Source: an uncultured Sutterella sp. (GTDB lineage Bacteria > Pseudomonadota > Gammaproteobacteria > Burkholderiales > Burkholderiaceae_F). Taken from it: DNA of 7,357 nt. Within the stretch, counting starts at the first letter, position 1; the number at the start of each line of letters is the position of its first letter. Positions 1-6,361 of this stretch are shown piece by piece. The notes under the pieces are model-generated. The model worked only from the letters and a program-made list of their open reading frames with translations. It did no database searches and had not been told where the DNA came from. Both the position numbers and the translations under genes were made by a program. Where the stretch lies: assembly GCA_900554675.1 (NCBI GenBank), contig USIM01000043.1:1-7357 (forward strand), written 5' to 3'.

Positions 1-1
1 C

Positions 2-2185
2 GTCACCTTGGACTACTTGCCTTCGATGAAAAAAGACGCAAAAGGTCAATGGATCCCCGGTGAATGGCCTCAAATTCGTCAAATTCAAGGTTCCCTTGCT
101 TTTGAAGCCGACTCAATGGTTGTCAATGTCAGTCAGGCTCGCACCAAAGAAGGGGCGCTTCTTCATGATGTCACCGCTGAAATCCCGTCTTACGGCGCTC
201 ACGGTGTTCCCCTTTTAATTACGGGCCACGCCAGAGGCGCCTTGTCGGCTATGACTGACTATGTCAATCAAAGCCCTATTTCAGGCATGATTGGCCACGC
301 ATTAGAAAATAGTCAATCCAAGGGCAATGCTGCATTGAATTTAGAACTGATGATTCCGATTACCGAGGCTCATAAAACGGAAGTTAAAGGTGAAGTTCAC
401 CTTGAGAACAATTTCGTTCACCTCGATAAAGTGCCCCCTATGGATAAAGCCAACGGGTCGGTCATCTTTAGCGAAAAGGGCGTTTGGGCGCCTAAATTAA
501 CGGCTGAAGTTCATGGGAAGTCGGTCGCGGGTTCAATCAATACGGCTGAAGACGGAAAAATTTCGATTCTCGCAAGTGGTGTGGTGGATGCTCCCATGGT
601 ATCCAAAATCATTGACTCCCCCGCTTCGACTTCGCTTCTAGACTTTATTGAAGGTGAAGCCTACGCCAGCGTTCGCGTCGATATCCAAAAGGGCGTTTCC
701 GTTTACGTCAATAGCGCCTTAATAGGGGCTTACACAAACCTCCCCGCACCTCTGAATAAGCAAAAAGACGATGCATGGCCTCTTACTTTTGAGATGACAC
801 CTTGCACCAATACGAAAGAATGCAGCAATCGCATGCGATTAAGTGTGCAAGATCATCTCTTAAAGATGGATATTCTTTATGATTCCACCGAGCGTGGATT
901 AAAAGCCGATCGTGGTTACTTTGCGATCAATACGCCCGTTAACACCATTCCGTCACAAACAGGTTTATCCCTTTATATCAACACACCGAATTTACTTTGG
1001 AGTGAATGGGGTCCCATTCTTTCTCACATTACACAAAAGCGTGAAACAGACCCCAATGCTGACTTAAAGACCATGACGCTGAATCGTATCGTTGCCAATG
1101 TTAACCACTTGGACTACAACGGTATGATTTTCAGCAAGGTTAATGTCAATGCCGCCGCTAGCCGTCAAGACATTTGGAACGCAAGCTTTGCCTCTAATCT
1201 GTTTAAGGGGCAATTAAAGTGGACACCTGGCGTACAAGGTAAGCACGATCAAGTCAACGCACAGTTCGACTACTTGACCATTCCTCAGAAAAAACTGGTT
1301 GACGGTACTTTAAAGTTAGTTCCAAAGGCCACGGAATCGTTGCCGAGCTTGACGCTTAGTATCGGTCAATTAAAGTACATCGATTACGATCTTGGTCGTT
1401 TGACACTGTCGGCACAAAATAAAGGTTTTGGTACAGAGCAATCATGGGCATTGGAGCGCTTTGAACTTCAAACCCCAGAAGCGAAACTTTCAGCAAATGG
1501 CTTGTGGAACTCTGGCAATAAGAAAGACTCTCGTACAACGCTTAATGCAACGCTCGATATCAACGACGTTGGTGAGCTTCTGGATCGTGCTCACTATCAA
1601 AAAACCATTAAAGACGGTAGCGGTCAAATTAATGCTCAATTGCAATGGCAAGGGGCACCGGTGGATTTCAATACCGAAACGCTTAACGGACAAATCGCCA
1701 CACAGCTCATTTCCGGCCAAATTACACAAGTTGAGCCCGGTGCCGGTCGATTGATGTCTTTGATGAGTTTGCAACAATTGCTTCGTCTTTTTGCGTTGGA
1801 CTTCCGAGATGTGGTGGGCCAAGGTTTTGTTTTTGACACGATCAATGGCACCATCGATATTAATAACGGTTTAGCCACCTCAGATACGCTAAGAATCGTA
1901 GGACCGCAAGCCTCTATTTTGAGTCAAGGCTGGTTAGACCTTAATAATTTGACGCAAAAGGTTAAAATTTCTGTTATCCCGGACATCAGCTTTAGCGGTG
2001 CTTCGATTGCTTTAGCTGTCGCCAATCCGCTTTTAGGCGTAGGTAGCTTCTTGGCACAATTGGCGCTTCAAGCTCCTTTGTCCCAATTATTTAGTGTTGA
2101 ATATGAAGTAACGGGCACAATTGATAAACCCGTTATTCAAAAGGTGGACGGTAAACAAACCACAGCTTCGGCTCAAGCCCCTTAG
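2..2185 (+). CDS. yhdP: YhdP-family AsmA-like envelope protein, C-terminal part (5' end outside window)
   Basis: This is the C-terminal 727 residues of a large protein. The frame is open to the left edge, so the TTG at position 8 is not a credible start. YhdP proteins are usually about 1,200-1,300 residues with one N-terminal membrane anchor, so roughly 500 residues and the anchor are missing. The visible part is the beta-strand-rich periplasmic region of alternating short hydrophobic and polar stretches typical of AsmA-like bridge proteins. The most diagnostic block is near fragment residues 580-625: a GAGRLMSLMSLQQLLRLF segment, then LDFRDV and GFVFDTINGT. A hydrophobic, glycine-rich stretch (about 669-697) and a final VEYEVTGTIDKP segment follow, which is how YhdP proteins normally end. 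In E. coli, YhdP acts with TamB and YdbH in moving phospholipids to the outer membrane. The same role here is inferred from family membership. The stop lies 15 bases before the nitrilase gene, so they are probably co-transcribed. Confidence 0.85.
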   Translation, partial: VTLDYLPSMKKDAKGQWIPGEWPQIRQIQGSLAFEADSMVVNVSQARTKEGALLHDVTAEIPSYGAHGVPLLITGHARGALSAMTDYVNQSPISGMIGHALENSQSKGNAALNLELMIPITEAHKTEVKGEVHLENNFVHLDKVPPMDKANGSVIFSEKGVWAPKLTAEVHGKSVAGSINTAEDGKISILASGVVDAPMVSKIIDSPASTSLLDFIEGEAYASVRVDIQKGVSVYVNSALIGAYTNLPAPLNKQKDDAWPLTFEMTPCTNTKECSNRMRLSVQDHLLKMDILYDSTERGLKADRGYFAINTPVNTIPSQTGLSLYINTPNLLWSEWGPILSHITQKRETDPNADLKTMTLNRIVANVNHLDYNGMIFSKVNVNAAASRQDIWNASFASNLFKGQLKWTPGVQGKHDQVNAQFDYLTIPQKKLVDGTLKLVPKATESLPSLTLSIGQLKYIDYDLGRLTLSAQNKGFGTEQSWALERFELQTPEAKLSANGLWNSGNKKDSRTTLNATLDINDVGELLDRAHYQKTIKDGSGQINAQLQWQGAPVDFNTETLNGQIATQLISGQITQVEPGAGRLMSLMSLQQLLRLFALDFRDVVGQGFVFDTINGTIDINNGLATSDTLRIVGPQASILSQGWLDLNNLTQKVKISVIPDISFSGASIALAVANPLLGVGSFLAQLALQAPLSQLFSVEYEVTGTIDKPVIQKVDGKQTTASAQAP

Positions 2186-2200
2186 AAAAGGTAAAGAACA

Positions 2201-3025
2201 ATGAGAATAGCAGCTTGCCAAATGGCCTCTTCAACAAACATTGAACAAAATGTCCAGACCGCTCTCGGTCTCATTCGATCTGCCGCACAAAGCGGAGCAG
2301 AGTTAATTGTTCTGCCTGAAAACTTTGCCTACATGCCCAAAGAGGACAAGAATCTTTTGGCTATTGCCGAAGTTCCCGGTCACGGACCGATTCAAGAAGC
2401 CATGAGTAACGTGGCCAAAGAGCAACAGATTTGGTTAGTTGCCGGGACCATTGCGCTCAAAGGTGACGATGACCAACACTTTATTGATGCTTGCATTGTC
2501 TACGGTCCCGATGGCGAAACGATTACTCGCTACGACAAAATTCACTTGTTCAAATTTGAACGAGACAATGAAAGCTACGATGAAAATGCCACAACGCAAG
2601 CTGGCCACGAAGCCAAGAATTTTGAAATGGCCAGTTGGGAAGGTGTTTGGAAAGTGGGTTTAGGCGTTTGCTTTGACTTGCGTTTCCCTGAATTGTTCCG
2701 TCTTTTAGGTAACCCCGACATTATTGCGCTTCCGGCTTGCTTTACGTCCTTTACGGGACGAGCTCACTGGGAAACGTTGGTTCGTGCTCGTGCTATTGAA
2801 AACCAATGCTACGTTTTGGCGTGCGCTCAAGGCGGGCGTCATGAAAATGGTCGTCAAACGTGGGGGCATACCCTTTTGATTGACCCCTGGGGCACAACCG
2901 TTGCTGAACTCACGCAAGGCGAAGGGGTTCTTTTGGGTGAAATTCACGAAAGTCGAATTCGCCACACCCGAGCCATTTTGCCGGCACTTAAGAGTAAAGT
3001 GGCCGAAATTACACCCGCCGAATGA
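2201..3025 (+). CDS. Carbon-nitrogen hydrolase (nitrilase superfamily, Nit1/Nit2-like amidase)
   Basis: A complete 274-residue protein, the usual length for a stand-alone Nit-type amidase. The Glu-Lys-Cys catalytic triad of the nitrilase superfamily is visible: E40 in IVLPENF, K113 in RYDKIHLFKFE and C157 in GVCFDLRFPELFR. Other family landmarks are RARAIENQCYV and GHTLLIDPWG. Homologues hydrolyse deaminated glutathione (Nit1, YbeM) or alpha-ketoglutaramate-type omega-amides (Nit2), which are metabolite-repair reactions in the cytoplasm. The sequence alone does not decide the substrate. The KIHLF segment resembles Nit2, but its KFERDN continuation differs from both human enzymes. The ATG is preceded by AAAAGG at 2186-2191, 9 bases upstream. 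A nitrilase gene next to yhdP is a recurring proteobacterial arrangement. In many genomes tldD follows, but here phospholipid genes do. No signal peptide or membrane segment is seen. Confidence 0.9.
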   Translation: MRIAACQMASSTNIEQNVQTALGLIRSAAQSGAELIVLPENFAYMPKEDKNLLAIAEVPGHGPIQEAMSNVAKEQQIWLVAGTIALKGDDDQHFIDACIVYGPDGETITRYDKIHLFKFERDNESYDENATTQAGHEAKNFEMASWEGVWKVGLGVCFDLRFPELFRLLGNPDIIALPACFTSFTGRAHWETLVRARAIENQCYVLACAQGGRHENGRQTWGHTLLIDPWGTTVAELTQGEGVLLGEIHESRIRHTRAILPALKSKVAEITPAE

Positions 3026-3030
3026 GTTAT

Positions 3031-3051
3031 CAACCGTTAGAATAACAGTTG
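3031..3051 (+). terminator. Weak hairpin between the nitrilase and plsC genes, possible attenuator
   Basis: CAACCGTTA and TAACAGTTG form 9-base arms with one C/A mismatch around a GAA loop. Only a short CTTTT follows at 3055-3059, so as an intrinsic terminator it would be leaky. It sits in the only sizeable gap of the upstream gene group (60 bases) and could reduce read-through or protect a processed 3' end. It could also be chance. Confidence 0.25.
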
Positions 3052-3074
3052 GAACTTTTGAAGCACTCGTTTAT

Positions 3075-3079
3075 GAGGA
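3075..3079 (+). promoter_or_regulatory. Ribosome binding site supporting the TTG start of plsC
   Basis: GAGGA lies 6 bases before the TTG at 3086. No in-frame ATG occurs between this site and the conserved acyltransferase motif I, so the site decides the start. The nearby ATG at 3073 is out of frame. Confidence 0.7.
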
Positions 3080-3085
3080 TAAATT

Positions 3086-3691
3086 TTGTTTAAGCTCGTT
3101 ACACCCATTGTGTTGCTGACCAAGTTGTTGATGGGGGCTTATCCCCAATGGAAGGGCTGTGCGCCTTCTAAGCGTCAGCGCATCTACTTTGCCAATCACA
3201 CGAGTCACTTAGACACGATTGTGCTTTGGTCTTCGCTTCCGCCTGAAATTCGTTGCCATACGCGCCCCGTGGCTGCCAAGGACTATTGGGTCAAAGGTGC
3301 CATTCGTCGCCGTATCGCCATTAAAGAACTCAACGTGGTGTTGGTTGACCGTCGTCGTGCCGAAGGCAGTGACCCGATGGAACCTTTGCGTGAATGCTTG
3401 CGTGAAGGCTCTTCGATGATTATCTTCCCGGAAGGTACGCGTCGTCCTCAAGCTACGCCCAGCGAATTTAAGTCCGGTATCTGGCGCTTGGCTAAAGAGT
3501 TTCCTGATGTTGAACTTATTCCCGTTTACATCGAAAACTTACACCGTGCCATGCCCAAAGGCGCATTGATTCCTGTACCCACGATCTGTTCGGTTCGCTT
3601 CGGTGCCCCCTTGCCCTTCACTGCGGAAGATCCGAAAGAAGAATTTTTAGCGCGCGCCCGCGACGCTGTCATTAAGTTGTCGGAGCAATAA
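3086..3691 (+). CDS. plsC: 1-acyl-sn-glycerol-3-phosphate acyltransferase family protein (PlsC-like)
   Basis: A 201-residue PlsC/LPLAT-family acyltransferase, which would transfer an acyl chain to lysophosphatidic acid to give phosphatidic acid at the inner membrane. Motif I is NHTSHLD (catalytic H38, D43). Motif III is FPEGTR (114-119), inside IIFPEGTRRPQ, and binds the glycerol phosphate. A motif IV-like proline block, IPVYIENL, follows at about 145-152. The protein is shorter than classic PlsC (about 240 residues), and only the first 15 or so residues are hydrophobic, so it is probably peripherally or weakly anchored. It starts with TTG, supported by a good ribosome binding site. Its stop is 1 base before the CdsA-like gene, whose ribosome binding site lies inside its last codons, so the two are probably translationally coupled. 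The family is clear. Whether it is the housekeeping PlsC or a paralogue with another acceptor is open. Confidence 0.88.
   Translation: MFKLVTPIVLLTKLLMGAYPQWKGCAPSKRQRIYFANHTSHLDTIVLWSSLPPEIRCHTRPVAAKDYWVKGAIRRRIAIKELNVVLVDRRRAEGSDPMEPLRECLREGSSMIIFPEGTRRPQATPSEFKSGIWRLAKEFPDVELIPVYIENLHRAMPKGALIPVPTICSVRFGAPLPFTAEDPKEEFLARARDAVIKLSEQ
3681..3685 (+). promoter_or_regulatory. Ribosome binding site of the CdsA-like gene inside the plsC 3' end
   Basis: CGGAG lies 7 bases before the ATG at 3693 and within the last codons of plsC. This placement favours translational coupling of the two genes. Confidence 0.6.
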
Positions 3692-3692
3692 G

Positions 3693-4649
3693 ATGCGTTT
3701 AGGTATTACTCTTTCTGAAACCTACCAACTCGTCCTTCTCGTTTTGGTATTGTTGATTGCGTTTGGTACGAGTTACGGCCAATGGGCTGTTCGCAAAGCC
3801 ACGAGCGCTGAACAAATTGAACGCATTCGCGTTTTAAACGCACGTATCCGTGCTGGTTGGTGGTTGATTTTATTTTTCGCCATCGCCTTCTGGGGCGGCA
3901 TGAATTTCCTATTGGTGATTTTTGCCATCATCTCCTTTTTAACGTTTAGAGAATTTGTGGCCCTTACTCCGACCAAACAGTCGGACCATTGGGCATTGGT
4001 GGTGTCTTTCTACATCGTGATTCCTTTGCAATACATTTTGATTGCTTGGGACCAATACATGCTCTTTACGCTCTTCATCCCGGTGTATCTGTTCTTACTT
4101 TTGCCGATTTTGATGTCCATTGGAAATGACAGTGATCTCTTCTTGGAACGCGTTGCCAAGATCCAATGGGGTTTGATGTTAAGTGTGTACTGCGTAAGCC
4201 ACGCACCGGCCTTAATGAACTTTGAAATTGTTCGTTTCGGTTCCAACGCTTCCTTGATGTTGCTCTTTTTCCTCTTGATCGTCTTTATCGGTGATTTGTT
4301 TGTTGTGATGGCCAGCTCTTACTTTGGTGGCAAGACCTTGAGAGACAATCCGCACAAGACCATGAAGGGCATTGCCGTGGGTGGCTTGATCGCCATCTTG
4401 TTGGGTTACGCCCTTTTCTGGATGACGCCCTTTAGAACGTGGCAAGCCTTGGTCATGGCTTTTGCCATCGTGGCTTGCGGTGCCATGGGGGACATTGTGA
4501 TTGCGTCCATTAAGCGCTCCTTGGGTAGTCGCTTCATGGACGGCGATAAATACTTGGGACGGGGTACGCTTGAGCGCTTGGCACCCTTAATGTTTGCTGC
4601 TCCTGTTTACTATCACATCACGCAAAACTACTTCAATATCGTTTGGTAG
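3693..4649 (+). CDS. CdsA-family (CTP_transf_1) membrane protein with a divergent cytidylyltransferase signature
   Basis: A 318-residue polytopic protein with about eight hydrophobic segments (roughly 12-28, 56-86, 101-142, 157-175, 187-207, 227-243, 251-271 and a final FAAPVYYHI stretch). Family members make CDP-diacylglycerol from phosphatidic acid and CTP in the inner membrane. Support includes an internal GD (200-201), an NPHKT block (219-223) where CdsA has SPxKT, a GAMGD (263-267), and S-I-K-R (272-275) in the same order as in CdsA. The C-terminal FAAPVYYH resembles the FAAPvFFH end of the CdsA/YnbB-type proteins that pair with plsC. The diagnostic C-terminal signature is badly altered. 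The K-D after the KR pair is R280-F281, and the G-H-G-G...L-D-R-x-D block reads GRGTLERLAP, so one acidic position is now Glu and another is Ala. The spacing is unchanged. Position after plsC fits a phosphatidate-linked role, but classic CdsA activity is uncertain. Confidence 0.72.
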   Translation: MRLGITLSETYQLVLLVLVLLIAFGTSYGQWAVRKATSAEQIERIRVLNARIRAGWWLILFFAIAFWGGMNFLLVIFAIISFLTFREFVALTPTKQSDHWALVVSFYIVIPLQYILIAWDQYMLFTLFIPVYLFLLLPILMSIGNDSDLFLERVAKIQWGLMLSVYCVSHAPALMNFEIVRFGSNASLMLLFFLLIVFIGDLFVVMASSYFGGKTLRDNPHKTMKGIAVGGLIAILLGYALFWMTPFRTWQALVMAFAIVACGAMGDIVIASIKRSLGSRFMDGDKYLGRGTLERLAPLMFAAPVYYHITQNYFNIVW

Positions 4650-4673
4650 TAAAAGTTTGATTTTTTCTAAGAG

Positions 4674-4705
4674 GCTCCGGGAAGCAATTTCCGGAGCTTT
4701 TTTTT
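4674..4705 (+). terminator. Strong intrinsic terminator of the yhdP-nitrilase-plsC-cdsA-like group
   Basis: GCTCCGGGAA (4674-4683) pairs with TTTCCGGAGC (4688-4697) as a 10-base-pair stem with one G-T wobble. The loop is GCAA, a stable GNRA tetraloop. Eight T follow at 4698-4705. It lies 24 bases past the stop of the CdsA-like gene and separates it from hydG. Confidence 0.92.
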
Positions 4706-4717
4706 GACACTTATCAA
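4704..4717 (+). promoter_or_regulatory. FNR/CRP-family binding site upstream of hydG
   Basis: TTGAC-ACTT-ATCAA matches the FNR consensus TTGAT-N4-ATCAA at 9 of 10 defined positions. Its first two bases are the last two of the preceding terminator's T-run. It is centred at 4710.5, about 160 bases before the hydG start. FNR and relatives (Anr, Dnr) activate genes under low oxygen, which fits a gene for an oxygen-sensitive hydrogenase cofactor. The nearest good -10-like hexamer is TAAAAT at 4751-4756. That would put the site near -52, not the ideal -41.5, so the promoter geometry is not settled. TTGACA at 4704-4709 also equals a sigma-70 -35 hexamer, but I see no good -10 about 17 bases downstream of it. 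Confidence 0.5.
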
Positions 4718-4723
4718 AGAAAA

Positions 4724-4777
4724 AATGAGTGATACTCCTTTAGGGGGTTTTAAAATACCTCCATCGTAAAACTCATT
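4724..4777. repeat. Nested inverted repeats in the hydG leader, possible operator
   Basis: AATGAGT (4724-4730) is mirrored by ACTCATT (4771-4777). Near the centre sits TTTTAAAA (4748-4755) inside a GGTTTTAAAATACC near-palindrome. GAGT-GAT-ACTC at 4727-4737 reuses the left arm as a smaller dyad. The arrangement covers the likely promoter of hydG. Arms this short in AT-rich sequence can arise by chance. Confidence 0.25.
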
Positions 4778-4858
4778 GATTTAATTAGCAATTTTACTAT
4801 CACCCCTCTTTTATTTCTCCACAAAAGACAGTAAACTAGTCCGAAATTGATGATTCAT

Positions 4859-4862
4859 GGAG
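4859..4862 (+). promoter_or_regulatory. Ribosome binding site that selects the hydG start at 4872
   Basis: GGAG lies 9 bases before the ATG at 4872. The in-frame ATG at 4857 overlaps this motif and has no comparable purine-rich site in front of it. The second ATG is therefore preferred. Confidence 0.7.
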
Positions 4863-4871
4863 AAATCTAAC

Positions 4872-6290
4872 ATGTACAATCCGAAGTCTAAAATCGCAGA
4901 AGAGTTTATCGCTCACGAAGAAATTGAAGCCACACTTGCCTATGCGCAAGAACACAAGAACGATCATGAAATGATTGATGCCTTGTTGGCGAAGGCCGCC
5001 GCTTTTAAAGGTCTTACCCACCGCGAAGCAGCTGTTTTGTTAGCTTGTGAGGATGAAAGTCTTAATGAAAAGATTTTCGAGACGGCCAAGAAGGTTAAAG
5101 AACATATCTACGGTAACCGTATCGTGTTGTTTGCACCGTTGTATTTGTCTAACCACTGTATCAACACCTGCACGTACTGCCCGTATCACGCCAAGAACAA
5201 AAACATTGTTCGCAAAAAACTCACCCAAGATCAAATTCGTCACGAAGTGGTTGCTCTTCAAGACATGGGCCACAAGCGCCTTTTGTTAGAAGCCGGCGAA
5301 CACCCGCGTCACAACCCGATCGAATACATCTTGGAATGCATCGATACGATTTACTCCATTAAGCACAAAAACGGTGCCATCCGTCGCGTCAATATCAACA
5401 TTGCCGCTACGACCGTCGAAAACTATAAAAAGCTCCACGACGCCGGCATCGGTACGTATCAACTTTTCCAAGAAACGTACCACAAAGAACAATACAAACT
5501 CCTTCACCCGAAGGGCCCCAAGAGTGATTACGCTTACCACACCGAAGCCATGGACCGCGCCATGGAAGGCGGCATCGATGACGTGGGTTTAGGCGTTCTC
5601 TTTGGTTTAACGCTTTGCCGTTACGACTTCGTTGGTCTTTTGATGCACGCCGAACACTTGGAAGCCACCTGGGGTGTGGGCCCTCACACGATCAGCGTTC
5701 CGCGTATTTGCCCGGCCGATGATATTGATCCGACCACGTTTACGAATGCCGTCCCTGACGAATTGTTCTTAAAGATTGTTGCTTTGATACGTTTGGCTGT
5801 TCCCTACACCGGCATGATCATTTCCACCCGCGAATCGGCTCGCGTGCGTGGTAAGTGCTTGGAAGTGGGTGTGTCTCAAATTAGTGGTGGCTCTCGTACG
5901 AGCGTGGGCGGCTATGTGCTCGAAGAAGAAAAAGAAGACAACTCCGCTCAATTTGAAACGAGCGACCGTCGTACGTTGGATGAAGTGGTGAAATGGTTGC
6001 TCGACGGCGGCTATTTACCGAGCTGGTGCACGGCTTGTTATCGCGCCGGCCGCACGGGTGACCGCTTCATGGAATTGGCCAAGACTGGTGAAATTGCCAC
6101 CTACTGCCAAGCCAACGCCATTATGACGTTAAAGGAATACTTGGAAGACTATGCGCGTCCGGAAACCAAGGCAGCAGCAGGCGCCGTGATTGAAGCAGAA
6201 ATTCCGAAGATTCCGCATGAAAAGATTCGTAATGCATCTGTGATCCGACTTCAACGTATTGAAGACGGTGAACGCGACTTTAGATTCTAA
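4872..6290 (+). CDS. hydG: [FeFe]-hydrogenase H-cluster maturase HydG (radical SAM tyrosine lyase)
   Basis: A 472-residue protein, matching typical HydG length. HydG cleaves tyrosine with S-adenosylmethionine into p-cresol and the CO and cyanide ligands of the H-cluster, delivering an Fe(CO)2CN synthon in the cytoplasm. The radical SAM motif is C-I-N-T-C-T-Y-C (CX3CX2C; C96, C100, C103). The C-terminal auxiliary-cluster motif CX2CX22C is complete (C386, C389, C412, in CTACYRAGRTGDRF...YC) and separates HydG from the related tyrosine lyase ThiH, which lacks it. Other landmarks are YQLFQETYH, MHAEHLE, VGPHTISVPR and SQISGGSRTSVGGY. From memory, the cysteine numbers equal those of Clostridium acetobutylicum HydG, which supports the start at 4872 over 4857. 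It appears to be monocistronic, between two terminators, with an FNR-like site upstream. HydA, HydE and HydF are not in the window. Sampled base composition is at least as GC-rich as its neighbours, so transfer, if any, is not recent. Confidence 0.95.
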   Translation: MYNPKSKIAEEFIAHEEIEATLAYAQEHKNDHEMIDALLAKAAAFKGLTHREAAVLLACEDESLNEKIFETAKKVKEHIYGNRIVLFAPLYLSNHCINTCTYCPYHAKNKNIVRKKLTQDQIRHEVVALQDMGHKRLLLEAGEHPRHNPIEYILECIDTIYSIKHKNGAIRRVNINIAATTVENYKKLHDAGIGTYQLFQETYHKEQYKLLHPKGPKSDYAYHTEAMDRAMEGGIDDVGLGVLFGLTLCRYDFVGLLMHAEHLEATWGVGPHTISVPRICPADDIDPTTFTNAVPDELFLKIVALIRLAVPYTGMIISTRESARVRGKCLEVGVSQISGGSRTSVGGYVLEEEKEDNSAQFETSDRRTLDEVVKWLLDGGYLPSWCTACYRAGRTGDRFMELAKTGEIATYCQANAIMTLKEYLEDYARPETKAAAGAVIEAEIPKIPHEKIRNASVIRLQRIEDGERDFRF

Positions 6291-6309
6291 AATTCTCTCC
6301 AGAGATTAA

Positions 6310-6356
6310 AAAAAGGGAGCTAATAAATGTCATATGACGCTATTAACTCCCTTTTT
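6310..6356. terminator. Bidirectional terminator shared by hydG and the convergent M20 gene
   Basis: AAAAAGGGAG-C-TAATA (6310-6325) pairs with TATTA-A-CTCCCTTTTT (6341-6356), with a single C/A mismatch. It reads as a GC-rich hairpin followed by T on the plus strand, and by a T-run (from the A-run at 6308-6314) on the minus strand. The 15-base loop contains the perfect palindrome GTCATATGAC (6329-6338), which could form an apical mini-stem. It lies between the two stops. Confidence 0.88.
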
Positions 6357-6361
6357 AGCAC

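Noticed and set aside
1490..1822. Open frames on the minus strand inside the yhdP-like gene (also 1356-1538 and 1636-1878)
   Set aside because: They lie wholly within a well-supported coding region, show no recognisable domains, and have no ribosome binding site that stands out.
8..2185. Treating the TTG at position 8 as the start of the first gene
   Set aside because: The frame continues to the window edge, and YhdP-family proteins are several hundred residues longer, so this is a 5'-truncated gene.
3026..3085. A sigma-70 promoter for plsC using TTGAAG at 3058-3063
   Set aside because: The expected -10 position (AAATTT at 3081-3086) overlaps the plsC start codon and is a weak match, so it is not supported as a promoter.
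4704..4736. Sigma-70 promoter built from TTGACA (4704-4709) and GATACT (4731-4736)
   Set aside because: The 21-base spacing is too long and the -10 match is poor. The same bases are better explained as the left half of an FNR-type site.
5286..5540. Open frames on the minus strand and other plus frames inside hydG
   Set aside because: They are opposite or out of frame to a complete, strongly conserved HydG. Their composition is what antisense of biased codons gives.
4872..6290. ThiH or BioB-type radical SAM enzyme instead of HydG
   Set aside because: ThiH and BioB lack the C-terminal CX2CX22C cluster motif, which is complete here. The surrounding sequence also matches HydG.
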